From Mycolicibacterium austroafricanum (GTDB taxonomy: Bacteria > Actinomycetota > Actinomycetes > Mycobacteriales > Mycobacteriaceae): a DNA stretch of 48,668 nucleotides. Shown in pieces: positions 8,388-16,898 of this stretch; within the stretch, counting starts at the first letter, position 1; each line of letters opens with the position of its first letter. The stretch is taken from assembly GCF_902705885.1 (NCBI RefSeq), contig NZ_CACSIP010000020.1, positions 1 through 48,668 on the forward strand, in the 5' to 3' direction. Made by a program: the position numbers and the translations under genes. The notes beneath the pieces are model-generated. The model saw only the letters and a list, made by a program, of their open reading frames with translations. It was not told the DNA's origin and ran no database searches.

Positions 8388-8406
8388 TTAGGCGAGCTTA
8401 ACCTAA
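8388..8406 (-). promoter_or_regulatory. IdeR box (iron-dependent repressor site)
   Basis: The 19-bp sequence TTAGGCGAGCTTAACCTAA matches the mycobacterial IdeR consensus TTAGGTTAGGCTAACCTAA at 15 of 19 positions and keeps both outer half-sites (TTAGG / CCTAA). It lies 26 bp upstream of the siderophore-interacting protein start and 20 bp downstream of the acyltransferase stop, so it should control the former. Iron-loaded IdeR would repress the gene here. Confidence 0.85.
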
Positions 8407-8426
8407 GTCAGGGTGGGCGTTGGGGC

Positions 8427-9590
8427 TCAGCTCCGGACCCGGGTGAAACGGTGCAGCAGCCAGGCCAGCGGGATCGTCACCACCAACGTGCCGACGAAGA
8501 GCACCCACACCGAGCCGGTGTAAATGGGATAGCGGACGATCTCCACCATCACCAGTTCCATCGTGATCAGGTGGATCAGGAAGATCTCGTAGGAGATCTC
8601 GCCAAGGAAGACCATGGGACGGCTGGCCAGGACCCGCTCGTAGAGCCCGAGGGGCGTCGCGCCGGCCGCGCTGCCGCGCAAGGCCAGCGGTGCGACCACC
8701 AGGGTGGCGATCGCGGCGTAGAACGCGGTCTTGACCAGCGCTTCGCGCAATTCGGCCGGCGAGGTCGTCGGCTCCCCCGCGAGCGGCGTGGACACGATGA
8801 GATAACTCACCACCGCCAGCGGGACGCACGCCAGCGCGTAGGCCCGCACCCCCAACGGCTGCAGCGCCGCCAGCACCATCCCGCCGATGAACCACACCAG
8901 ATACCCCGGCAGCCACAGCGGCGCGCCGTCGGGCAGCCAGTCGGTGGTGTGCACCAGGGTCAGCCACCCGGGCGACACCAGTGCCAGCACGGCCAGCCCG
9001 GCCAGAAGCAGCCCGGGCCGCCAGCGCCGTCGGCACAGCACCACGAGCAGCAGATACGCCAGCAGCGGCAGCACCACGTAGAAGGCGACCTCAACCGCCA
9101 GACTCCACATCTGCGTGAGGCCCTGGTGCAGAAACGAATAGAGGTAGTCGTCGGTGTAGATCTGGGTGAGGGTGAGGTTCCGGAACAAGCCCTCCCAGGT
9201 GTGCCCGGGATTGGGCCCGGCCGTGCGGAAGTGGTACACGAGGTATGCCGCGACGACGGTGACCACGTAGGCCGGCATGATGCGCCGCACCCGGTGCCAG
9301 GCGTAGCGGCGCACCGACGGCGCCCGATCATCGTTTCCGGCGGCAGCCTTCACCCACGGCGAGAACAGCAGAAAACCCGACAGCACAAAAAAGATCGGCA
9401 CGCCGATCTCCATCCGCGAGTACACCAGGCCGAGGTAGCCCTGCGGGTACTTGCCGGTGGTGTACGCGGCGTGGGTCAGCACCACCAGCAATGCTGCGAC
9501 AGCGCGGATGCCGGTGAGCGAGTCGACACGGCCGGTCGCCGTGACCGATTCCAAACCGCCCTGCGCATCGAGTTCCCTGGGCACGGTCAT
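8427..9590 (-). CDS. Membrane acyltransferase, acyltransferase 3 family (Rv1254)
   Basis: This 387-aa integral membrane protein has about ten predicted helices and acyltransferase-3 hallmarks. RVDSLTGIRAVAALLVVLTH lies near residue 21 (R-x10-H type, catalytic His). FFVLSGFLLFSPW follows, then RRIMPAYVVTVVAAY, and QMWSLAVEVAFYVVLPLL near the middle. Such proteins move acyl groups from cytoplasmic donors onto sugars or lipids at the outer face of the membrane. By position it matches Rv1254, next to deaD. The product modified is unknown. It ends 64 bp before the siderophore-interacting protein start, so the IdeR box lies between them and readthrough into the iron gene is possible. Confidence 0.88.
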   Translation of the reverse strand: MTVPRELDAQGGLESVTATGRVDSLTGIRAVAALLVVLTHAAYTTGKYPQGYLGLVYSRMEIGVPIFFVLSGFLLFSPWVKAAAGNDDRAPSVRRYAWHRVRRIMPAYVVTVVAAYLVYHFRTAGPNPGHTWEGLFRNLTLTQIYTDDYLYSFLHQGLTQMWSLAVEVAFYVVLPLLAYLLLVVLCRRRWRPGLLLAGLAVLALVSPGWLTLVHTTDWLPDGAPLWLPGYLVWFIGGMVLAALQPLGVRAYALACVPLAVVSYLIVSTPLAGEPTTSPAELREALVKTAFYAAIATLVVAPLALRGSAAGATPLGLYERVLASRPMVFLGEISYEIFLIHLITMELVMVEIVRYPIYTGSVWVLFVGTLVVTIPLAWLLHRFTRVRS

Positions 9591-9603
9591 GTCGCCGGTT
9601 GTC

Positions 9604-11295
9604 TCAGTACGACTTACGGCGCGCCTTCGGCCCGCGATCGGGTTCGAGGTGGATCAGCTGACCCTGGATCCTGGTGTGCTCGAGCTTCTTCAGCGTCTCC
9701 TTGGACAGCTTCGCCGGCAACTCGACCAGTGAATGGTCTGGCTTGATCGAGATGTGCCCGAAGTCGCTGCGGTGCAGCCCACCTTCGTTGGCGATGGCGC
9801 CCACGATGGCGCCGGGCATCACCTTGTGCCGCTTGCCGACGGCGATGCGGTAGGTCGCGAGGTCACTGCGCACCTCGCGGCGCTTGCGTGGCGCTCCGTC
9901 GTCACGCCCCTGACGCTCGGGCCGCTCACGACGCTTCTCCGGCGGCGGTTCGGTCATCAGGAATTCGCCGCCATCGCGGCTCTGCAGCGCCAGCGCCGCG
10001 GCGATGTCGGCCATCGGCACGTCGTGGTCCCGCTCGTAGCCCTCGATCAGCTTGCGGAACAGGTCGAATCCCGGCGCGGCCAGCGCGGCGGTGATCGAAT
10101 CGCGGAACTTCTCCACGCGCTGGGCGTTCACGTCGTCGACCGTCGGCAACTGAGATTCGACGAGCTTCTGCCGGGTGACCCGCTCGATCGAATTGAGCAG
10201 ATGCCGCTCCCGCGGCGTGATGAAGAGCAGCGCCGTTCCCGAGCGCCCCGCGCGGCCGGTGCGTCCGATGCGGTGCACGTAGGACTCGGGGTCGTGCGGA
10301 ATGTCGTAGTTCAGCACATGGGAAATGCGTTCGACATCGAGCCCGCGCGCAGCGACGTCCGTGGCGATCAGAATGTCGAGCTTGCCGTCCTTGAGCGAGG
10401 AGATGGTGCGCTCACGTTGGGCCTGGGCGATGTCGCCGTTGATCGCCGCCGCGGAGAACCCGCGGGCGCGCAGCTTCTCGGCGACCTCTTCGGTGGCCTG
10501 CTTGGTGCGGACGAACACGATCATCGCCTCGAACGGCTCGACCTCGAGAAGCCGGGTGAGCGCGTCCATCTTCCGATGTCCCGAGACCTGGATGTAGCGC
10601 TGCAGGATGTTGTCGGCGGTGGCGGTCTTGGATTCGACCTTCACCTGAACCGGGTCGTGCAGGTACTTGTTGGTGATCTTGCGGATGGCCGGCGGCATCG
10701 TCGCCGAGAACAACGCGACCTGCTTGTATTCGGGGGTGCCCTCGAGGATGCGTTCGACATCCTCGGCGAAGCCCATCTGCAACATCTCGTCGGCCTCGTC
10801 GAGCACCAGGTAATCGAGATGCGAAAGGTCCAGGCTGCCCTTCTCGAGGTGGTCGATGACCCGGCCGGGGGTACCGACGACCACCTGGGCGCCCCGCTTG
10901 AGACCGGCCATCTGGGGTCCGTACGGGGAGCCGCCGTAGATCGGCAACACGTTCACCGGCAGGTGCGCGCCGTAGCGGCTGAACGCCTCCGCGACCTGAA
11001 GGGCCAACTCCCGGGTCGGGGCCAGCACCAGCGCCTGAGTGATCCGGCTGGACGTGTCGATCTTCGACAGGATCGGGATCGCGAAGGCCGCGGTCTTGCC
11101 GGTTCCGGTCTGGGCGAGCCCGACGACGTCGGAGCCGGCCATCATCGCCGGGATCGTCGCCGCCTGGATGGGCGAAGGTGTCTCGTACCCGACGTCGACG
11201 ACAGCCTGCAGCACCGAAGGGTGAATCTGCAGGTCAGCAAAGCTCGGGTCGCCGGCCGGGACAGCGCTGCCCGGCTCCGCGTTCGAAGACGTCAT
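9604..11295 (-). CDS. deaD: DEAD-box RNA helicase DeaD/CsdA
   Basis: This 563-aa protein, the same length as I recall for Rv1253, carries all DEAD-box motifs in order: Q-motif region GYETPSPIQAATIPAMM, motif I AQTGTGKTAAF, PTRELA, TPGR, VLDEADEML, FSATMPP, and HRIGRTGRAGR. A Lys/Arg-rich linker (EKRRERPERQGRDDGAPRKRREVR) precedes a C-terminal RNA-binding domain of the DbpA/CsdA kind (YRIAVGKRHKVMPGAIVGAI to the end, about residues 465-550). It unwinds structured RNA and helps ribosome assembly and mRNA decay, especially in the cold. The ATG at 11295 was chosen because the Q-motif begins about 25 residues later. The acyltransferase follows after 13 bp and is probably cotranscribed. Confidence 0.95.
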   Translation of the reverse strand: MTSSNAEPGSAVPAGDPSFADLQIHPSVLQAVVDVGYETPSPIQAATIPAMMAGSDVVGLAQTGTGKTAAFAIPILSKIDTSSRITQALVLAPTRELALQVAEAFSRYGAHLPVNVLPIYGGSPYGPQMAGLKRGAQVVVGTPGRVIDHLEKGSLDLSHLDYLVLDEADEMLQMGFAEDVERILEGTPEYKQVALFSATMPPAIRKITNKYLHDPVQVKVESKTATADNILQRYIQVSGHRKMDALTRLLEVEPFEAMIVFVRTKQATEEVAEKLRARGFSAAAINGDIAQAQRERTISSLKDGKLDILIATDVAARGLDVERISHVLNYDIPHDPESYVHRIGRTGRAGRSGTALLFITPRERHLLNSIERVTRQKLVESQLPTVDDVNAQRVEKFRDSITAALAAPGFDLFRKLIEGYERDHDVPMADIAAALALQSRDGGEFLMTEPPPEKRRERPERQGRDDGAPRKRREVRSDLATYRIAVGKRHKVMPGAIVGAIANEGGLHRSDFGHISIKPDHSLVELPAKLSKETLKKLEHTRIQGQLIHLEPDRGPKARRKSY

Positions 11296-11382
11296 CGAGG
11301 GGGCAGTCTAATGCCAGTCGCCGCCTTTTCCCGCCGCGCGCCTCTCATCACGTCAATCGCGCTGACGGTACGGTGCGCAGTT

Positions 11383-11940
11383 GTGAAATGGGCGGCGGTG
11401 ATCGGGTCTCTGGCAGGTGTCGTGACGCTGACCGTCGCCGGCTGCGGTTCGGGCGACTCGACCGCGTCCAAGACCCCGGGACCGACGGCGGTGTCGCCGC
11501 CGCCGCAGCCACCTGCCGCGGCGGCCCCGCCACCCCCTGCGCCCGGGCCGCCAGCGGCCAACGATCCGTGCGCCACCAACCTGGCCGCACCCGAGATCGT
11601 CCGGGCGGTGTCGGAACTGCCTCCCGATCCGCGCAGCGAGCAGGCGTGGAACCCCGAGCCGCTGGCCGGTAACTACAACGAATGCGCGCTGCTGTCGGCG
11701 GTGGTCATCAAAGCCAACACCAATTCGGCGAACCCGAACACCCGCGCGCTGCTGTTCCACCGGGGCAAGTTCATCCCGACCGGGGTGCCCGACACGTTCG
11801 GTTTCAACGGCCTGGACAGCTCGGAGACCACCGGCGACACCGTCGCGCTGGAGTACTCCAGCGGGGTGCCCGGCCTCGACAGCGTGGTGAAGTTCCGCTG
11901 GAACGGCAGCGGCGTGGAGTTGATCGGCAACACGGGCTGA
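11383..11940 (+). CDS. lprE: Lipoprotein LprE
   Basis: This 185-aa lipoprotein starts at a GTG with a short signal peptide VKWAAVIGSLAGVVTLTVAG, and the lipobox Cys is at residue 21 (VAGC). A Pro/Ala-rich tether follows (about residues 30-62), then a globular domain with two visible cysteines (NDPCATN and NECALL) that could form a disulfide. It is exported and anchored to the outer face of the plasma membrane. The upstream in-frame ATG at 11311 would put 24 extra residues before the signal peptide and is less likely. Position (divergent from deaD) and the C-terminal domain match LprE/Rv1252c. The molecular function is unknown. Confidence 0.8.
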   Translation: MKWAAVIGSLAGVVTLTVAGCGSGDSTASKTPGPTAVSPPPQPPAAAAPPPPAPGPPAANDPCATNLAAPEIVRAVSELPPDPRSEQAWNPEPLAGNYNECALLSAVVIKANTNSANPNTRALLFHRGKFIPTGVPDTFGFNGLDSSETTGDTVALEYSSGVPGLDSVVKFRWNGSGVELIGNTG

Positions 11941-11948
11941 GCCGTTTC

Positions 11949-12010
11949 CGCGAAATATCATTCCCGGCTGTGATTTCGGCCCCACTCGCGACCCGGAATG
12001 ATATTTCGCG
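11949..12010. repeat. Perfect 16-bp inverted repeat, family A palindrome
   Basis: Left arm 11949-11964 is CGCGAAATATCATTCC. Right arm 11995-12010 is GGAATGATATTTCGCG, its exact reverse complement, around a 30-bp centre. It starts 8 bp after the lprE stop. The same 16-bp right arm plus part of the centre recurs at about 46312-46358. The AT-rich arms stand out against the GC-rich background. There is no T-run. It could act as a terminator hairpin or be a small non-autonomous mobile repeat. Confidence 0.9.
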
Positions 12011-12049
12011 CCGGCCCTGGGTGTCGGCGGGCTGGCCTACAGTGGCTGC

Positions 12050-15000
12050 GTGTTCGTCGGCGACAACCGGGTCATCTACAGCGCCTCCGACCTCGCCGCC
12101 GCCGCGCGCTGCGAGTATGCACTGCTGCGCTCGTTCGACGCCCGGCTCGGCTGGGGCCCGGCGGTCTCGACCGACGACGAACTGCTCGCCCGCACCGCCG
12201 AACTCGGCGACGAACACGAACGGCGCCACCTCGACGAGCTGCGGCAGCGGCCGGAGTCCGGCGACATCACCGTCATCGGCCGCCCCGAATACACCGTGGC
12301 GGGCCTGGCGGCAGCGGCTGCGCAGACCCTGGCCGCGATCGAGCGCCGCGCTCCCGTCATCTACCAAGCCGCCATGTTCGACGGCCGGTTCGTCGGCTTC
12401 GCGGATTTCCTGGTTCTCGAGGACTCACCCGGGGGCCCCCGCTACCGGCTGCGTGACACGAAGCTGGCCCGCTCGGTCAAGGTGGAGGCTCTGCTGCAGC
12501 TGGCGGCCTACGCGCAGACGCTGACCGACGCGGGGGTGCCGGTGGCCCCGGAGGTGGACCTGGTCCTTGGTGACGGATCAGCTGTCAGCTATCCCGTCGA
12601 CGAACTGCTTCCGGTCTACGCGCCGCGCCGGGCCGCGCTGCAACGGCTGCTGGACACCCATCTGGCCGGTGGCAAGCCGGTGAGTTGGCAGGACGACGTC
12701 CGCGCCTGCTTCCGGTGCGCGGAATGCGAGCAGCAGGTCCGCGCGTCCGATGACCTGCTGCTGGTCGCCGGCATGCGGGTCAGCCAGCGTGCCCGGTTGC
12801 TCGACGCGGGCATCACCACCGTGCATGCGCTGGTCGAGCACCACGGGCCGGTTCCGGAGTTGTCGACCCGCGTGGTGACGACGCTGGCCGCCCAGGCCCG
12901 GCTGCAGGTCGCCGACCGGGTGCAGGGCCAGCCGCCCTACGAGGTCGTGGACGCGCAGCCGTTGATGGTGTTGCCCGACGCCGACAAGGGAGATCTGTTC
13001 TTCGACTTCGAGGGTGATCCGCTGTGGACCGTCGACGGCCGCGAGTGGGGGCTGGAATACCTGTGGGGGGTGCTGACCGCCGCTGACGACTTCACCCCGT
13101 TGTGGGCCCACGACCGGACCAGCGAACGCCGGGCACTGGTCGACTTCCTGACGCTGGTGCGCAAGCGGCGGCGGCGCTATCCCGGCATGCACATCTACCA
13201 CTACGCGGCCTACGAGAAGAGCACGCTGTTGCGACTGGCCGGGCGCTACGGCGTCGGCGAGGACGAGGTCGACGCGCTGTTGCGCGAGGGGGTGCTCGTC
13301 GACCTGTACCCGTTGGTGCGCAAGAGCATTCGGGTAGGCACCGAGAACTACAGCATCAAGTCCCTCGAGCCGCTCTACATGGGTGCCGAGTTGCGCAGCG
13401 GCGAGGTCACCACGGCTACCGCGTCGATCACCGAGTACGCCCGCTACTGCGCGCTGGCTGCGGGCGGCCGCACCGACGAGGCCGCGACGGTGCTCAAGGA
13501 GATCGAGGAGTACAACCGCTACGACTGCCGGTCCACCCACCGGCTGCGCGACTGGCTGATGGCCCGCGCCATCGAATCAGAGGTGCCGCCGCGCGGCCCC
13601 GTGCAGATCACCGGCGCGACCGCGCCGGGGACCGCCCGGGACGCCGACACACCCGATGAGGTCGAGCGCACGTTGTTGAAGTTCGCCGGCGACGGTGTCG
13701 AAACCCGCAGTCCGGCCCAGACCGCTGTCGCGATGTTCGCCGCCGCCAAGGGGTTTCACAAACGCGAAGACAAGCCGTTCTGGTGGGGACACTTCGACCG
13801 GGTGAACAATCCCGTCGACGAATGGGCGGACAGCTCAGGCGTTTTCATCGCCGAAGAGCATGAGATCGTCGCGGACTGGCATCAACCGCCACGAGCCCGC
13901 AAGCCGCAGCGCCATGTCAGGCTGTTCGGCGCGATCGCCGCAGGCGAGCTGACCCGGGACATGTACGCGCTGTACGACCCGCCCTCGCCCAGGGGCCTTT
14001 CCGACGACCCGGACCGCCGGGGGTTCGGCCGGGTCGCGGTGCTCGACTGTGACAACACCGAGGCACCCACCGAGGTCGTCATCTGCGAGCGCCAACCCAA
14101 GAACGGCGAGGTGTTCGACCAGGTGCCGTTCGCGCTGACGCCGGACGCCCCGTTCAACACCAAGCCGCTCCAGGACGCCGTCGCCGACAGCGCCGCGTCG
14201 GTGGCCGCCGGTCTGCCGGCACTGCCGGCAGACGCCGTGACGGACATCCTGCTGCGCCAGGTCCCGCGCACCCGCAGCGGACATCCGTTGCCTCGCACCG
14301 GAAACGACGTCGCCGACATCACCGCCGCGCTACTGGACCTGGACTCGTCCTACCTGGCGGTACACGGACCGCCGGGCACAGGCAAGACCTACACCTCCGC
14401 CAAGGTGATCGCCGATCTGGTCGGCGAGCACCGATGGCGCATCGGCGTGGTGGCCCAGTCGCACGCCGTGGTGGAGAACCTGTTCGGTGACGTGCTCGAG
14501 ACCGGGGTGGACGGTGCCCGGGTCGGCAAGAAACCGAACACGGCCAGCGGCGGATGGACCGAGTTGGGCCCCGACGACTTCGCCGGTTTCCTCGGTCAGG
14601 ACGGCTGCGTGGTGGGCGGGACAGCCTGGGACTTCGCCAACGACAACAGGATTCCCGCGGCGAGCCTCGATCTGCTGGTCATCGAGGAGGCCGGGCAGTT
14701 CAGCCTGGCCAACACGATCGCGGTGTCGCGTGCCGCACGCAACCTACTGCTGCTCGGTGATCCGCAGCAGCTTCCACAGGTCAGTCAGGGCACCCACCCG
14801 GAGCCGGTCGACGGCTCCGCCCTGGCCTGGCTCGTCGACGGACACCACACCCTGCCGCCCGAACGCGGCTACTTCCTCGACCGCTCCTACCGGATGCACC
14901 CCGATGTCTGCCGCGCGGTGTCGCGATTGTCCTACGACGGCCGGCTGCACTCCCACGCCGCGGTGACCGGTGCGCGTCGGCTGGACGGTGTCGCCCCCGG

Positions 15001-15487
15001 CGTACGGTCGCTGCTGGTCGACCATGACGGCAACGCCACCGAGAGCCCCGAGGAGGCGGCCGCCATCGTCGCGGCGATCGAGTCCCTGCTGGGCACGACA
15101 TGGACCGACGAACACGGCAGCCGGGAGCTGACCCAGAACGACATCCTGGTCGTCACCCCGTACAACGCCCAGGTGGTGCTGACCCGGCACCACCTCGATG
15201 CGGCCGGGCTCAGCGACGTGCGTGCCGGAACCGTCGACAAATTCCAGGGACAGCAGGCACCGGTGGTGTTCGTCTCGATGACGGCGTCGTCGGCCGACGA
15301 CGTGCCCCGCGGAATCGCGTTCCTGCTCGACAGGAACCGGCTCAACGTCGCCGTGAGCCGGGCGAAGTACCTCGCCGTGATCGTACGGTCGGCCCAGCTG
15401 AGCGAGTATCTGCCGGGCACCCCGGATCGCCTGGTGGAGTTGGGGGCGTTCCTGGCGCTGAGCGCATGTGATACACCCACGGAGTGA
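12050..15487 (+). CDS. TM0106-family RecB-like nuclease fused to SF1 helicase (Rv1251c)
   Basis: This 1145-aa three-part protein begins with a PD-(D/E)XK nuclease at the N-terminus. FVGFADFLVLED and YRLRDTKLARSVK (about residues 114-142) hold the acidic and Lys residues. Cys21 with Cys220, Cys223 and Cys226 repeats the one-plus-three cysteine layout of iron-sulfur nucleases such as AddB and Cas4. Next is an RNase-H-like exonuclease segment starting LFFDFEGDPLW (about 316). The C-terminal half is a Upf1/Dna2-like SF1 helicase with Walker A GPPGTGKT (about 772), VIEEAGQFSLAN (Walker B, 877), DPQQLPQVSQ, DKFQGQQAPVVFVSM and NRLNVAVSRAKY. It probably processes nucleic-acid ends. The GTG start at 12050 lies before the first conserved motif. 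The stop overlaps the next start (GTGA). Confidence 0.88.
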   Translation: MFVGDNRVIYSASDLAAAARCEYALLRSFDARLGWGPAVSTDDELLARTAELGDEHERRHLDELRQRPESGDITVIGRPEYTVAGLAAAAAQTLAAIERRAPVIYQAAMFDGRFVGFADFLVLEDSPGGPRYRLRDTKLARSVKVEALLQLAAYAQTLTDAGVPVAPEVDLVLGDGSAVSYPVDELLPVYAPRRAALQRLLDTHLAGGKPVSWQDDVRACFRCAECEQQVRASDDLLLVAGMRVSQRARLLDAGITTVHALVEHHGPVPELSTRVVTTLAAQARLQVADRVQGQPPYEVVDAQPLMVLPDADKGDLFFDFEGDPLWTVDGREWGLEYLWGVLTAADDFTPLWAHDRTSERRALVDFLTLVRKRRRRYPGMHIYHYAAYEKSTLLRLAGRYGVGEDEVDALLREGVLVDLYPLVRKSIRVGTENYSIKSLEPLYMGAELRSGEVTTATASITEYARYCALAAGGRTDEAATVLKEIEEYNRYDCRSTHRLRDWLMARAIESEVPPRGPVQITGATAPGTARDADTPDEVERTLLKFAGDGVETRSPAQTAVAMFAAAKGFHKREDKPFWWGHFDRVNNPVDEWADSSGVFIAEEHEIVADWHQPPRARKPQRHVRLFGAIAAGELTRDMYALYDPPSPRGLSDDPDRRGFGRVAVLDCDNTEAPTEVVICERQPKNGEVFDQVPFALTPDAPFNTKPLQDAVADSAASVAAGLPALPADAVTDILLRQVPRTRSGHPLPRTGNDVADITAALLDLDSSYLAVHGPPGTGKTYTSAKVIADLVGEHRWRIGVVAQSHAVVENLFGDVLETGVDGARVGKKPNTASGGWTELGPDDFAGFLGQDGCVVGGTAWDFANDNRIPAASLDLLVIEEAGQFSLANTIAVSRAARNLLLLGDPQQLPQVSQGTHPEPVDGSALAWLVDGHHTLPPERGYFLDRSYRMHPDVCRAVSRLSYDGRLHSHAAVTGARRLDGVAPGVRSLLVDHDGNATESPEEAAAIVAAIESLLGTTWTDEHGSRELTQNDILVVTPYNAQVVLTRHHLDAAGLSDVRAGTVDKFQGQQAPVVFVSMTASSADDVPRGIAFLLDRNRLNVAVSRAKYLAVIVRSAQLSEYLPGTPDRLVELGAFLALSACDTPTE

Positions 15488-16842
15488 CCGAAGTGCTCAC
15501 CGGACAGCTCGCGGCGATCGTCGGGTCCGGCCATGTCAGCACCGACGCCGACGTGCTGGCCGGCCGCAGCGTCGATCACACCGGGCGCTACCGGGGCCAT
15601 GCCAGCATGCTGGTGCGGCCGGGCTGTACCGAGGAGGTCGCCGCGACACTGCGGGTGTGCCGTGACGCCGGTGTCCGCGTCACCGTGCAGGGCGGGCGAA
15701 CCTCCCTGGTGGCCGGAACGGTGCCCGAACACGACGACGTGTTGCTCTCGACCGAGCGACTGCGGGAGCTGGGTGCGGTCGACGTGCCGGAGCGCCGCGT
15801 CCACGTCGGCGCCGGGGTGCCGCTGGCCGAGGTGCAGCGCGCAGCCGGCGCGGCCGGGCTGGTATTCGGTGTCGACCTGGCCGCTCGGGATTCGGCGACC
15901 GTGGGAGGCATGGCGTCGACGAACGCCGGTGGGCTGCGCACGGTGTGCTACGGCAACATGGGCGAACAGGTGATCGGTCTGGACGTGGTGCTGCCCGACG
16001 GCTCGGTGGTGCGCCGGCACAGCCGGGTCCGCAGTGACAACACCGGCTATGACCTGGCCTCGCTGTTCGTCGGCGCCGAGGGCACACTCGGCGTGATCAC
16101 CGGCCTGGATCTGCGACTGCACCCCGCACCCCGCCAGCGGGTCACCGCCATCTGTGGATTCGACGACCTGGACGCGCTCGTCGACACCGGCAGGGTGTTC
16201 CGCGACCTGGAGGGCATTGCCGCACTGGAACTCATCGACGCCCGCGCGAGCGCGCTCACCGCCGAACACGTCGGCGTCCGCGCTCCGGTCGACGGGGCCT
16301 GGCAATTGCTGATCGAGCTGTGCGGGGATACGGATCTGACCGAACGACTGGCCGGGGCGCTGGAGTCCGCAGCGCTGTCCGGCGAGCCGGCCGTCGGGGT
16401 GGACACGAGCGCGCAGCAGCGGCTCTGGCAGGTCCGCGAGGCGGTCGCCGAGGTCCTCGGCGTCTACGGCCCACCGCTGAAGTTCGATGTTTCACTGCCC
16501 CTTTCGGCAATCCGACGGTTCGCCGACGAATCCGGCGCCCTCGTCGCCACCCATGCGCCCGAGGCCATCCCGGTGCTGTTCGGGCACATTGGCGAAGGCA
16601 ACCTGCACCTCAACATCGTGCGCTGCGCACTGTCCGGGGACCGCGAACGCGACCTGTACTCGGCGATGATGTCGTTGATCGCCCGCTGCGGCGGCAACGT
16701 CAGCTCCGAACACGGTGTCGGGTCACGCAAGCGGGACTACGTGCCGATGTCGCGCTCCGACGCCGACATCACCGCGATGCGGACGGTGAAGGCCGCGTTC
16801 GATCCGGACGGCTATCTGAACCCCGCGGTGCTGTTCGGCTGA
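15484..16842 (+). CDS. FAD-linked oxidase, D-2-hydroxyacid dehydrogenase-like
   Basis: This 452-aa member of the GlcD/D-2-hydroxyglutarate dehydrogenase group has the FAD-binding VAO domain with VTVQGGRTSLVAGTVPEHDD, VGGMASTNAGGLRTVCYGN and GAEGTLGVITGLDLRLHP. The C-terminal domain has FGHIGEGNLHLNIV and SSEHGVGSRKRDYV, then DPDGYLNP. It oxidizes a D-2-hydroxyacid and passes electrons to a quinone or electron-transfer flavoprotein; the substrate is not readable from sequence. Its GTG start shares four bases with the stop of the nuclease/helicase gene, so translation is coupled although the two have no obvious functional link. It is clearly related to, but not a close duplicate of, the oxidase at 4328-5701. 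M. tuberculosis has no gene at this position. Confidence 0.87.
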   Translation: MTEVLTGQLAAIVGSGHVSTDADVLAGRSVDHTGRYRGHASMLVRPGCTEEVAATLRVCRDAGVRVTVQGGRTSLVAGTVPEHDDVLLSTERLRELGAVDVPERRVHVGAGVPLAEVQRAAGAAGLVFGVDLAARDSATVGGMASTNAGGLRTVCYGNMGEQVIGLDVVLPDGSVVRRHSRVRSDNTGYDLASLFVGAEGTLGVITGLDLRLHPAPRQRVTAICGFDDLDALVDTGRVFRDLEGIAALELIDARASALTAEHVGVRAPVDGAWQLLIELCGDTDLTERLAGALESAALSGEPAVGVDTSAQQRLWQVREAVAEVLGVYGPPLKFDVSLPLSAIRRFADESGALVATHAPEAIPVLFGHIGEGNLHLNIVRCALSGDRERDLYSAMMSLIARCGGNVSSEHGVGSRKRDYVPMSRSDADITAMRTVKAAFDPDGYLNPAVLFG

Positions 16843-16898
16843 CTTGACGTCACCGCACCGTCACGCCGACCGCGACGCCGACCACGTAGCGTGTCGGT

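Noticed and set aside
8316..9746. 476-codon frame opposite the acyltransferase
   Set aside because: Gln/His/Arg-rich shadow of a hydrophobic membrane protein; no start signal and no domain.
9733..11940. A 735-codon open frame on the plus strand opposite deaD
   Set aside because: It is antisense to deaD, which has all helicase motifs. The translation is Arg/Gly/Val/His-rich without domains, as expected of GC-rich shadow frames. Its last part is simply the lprE frame.
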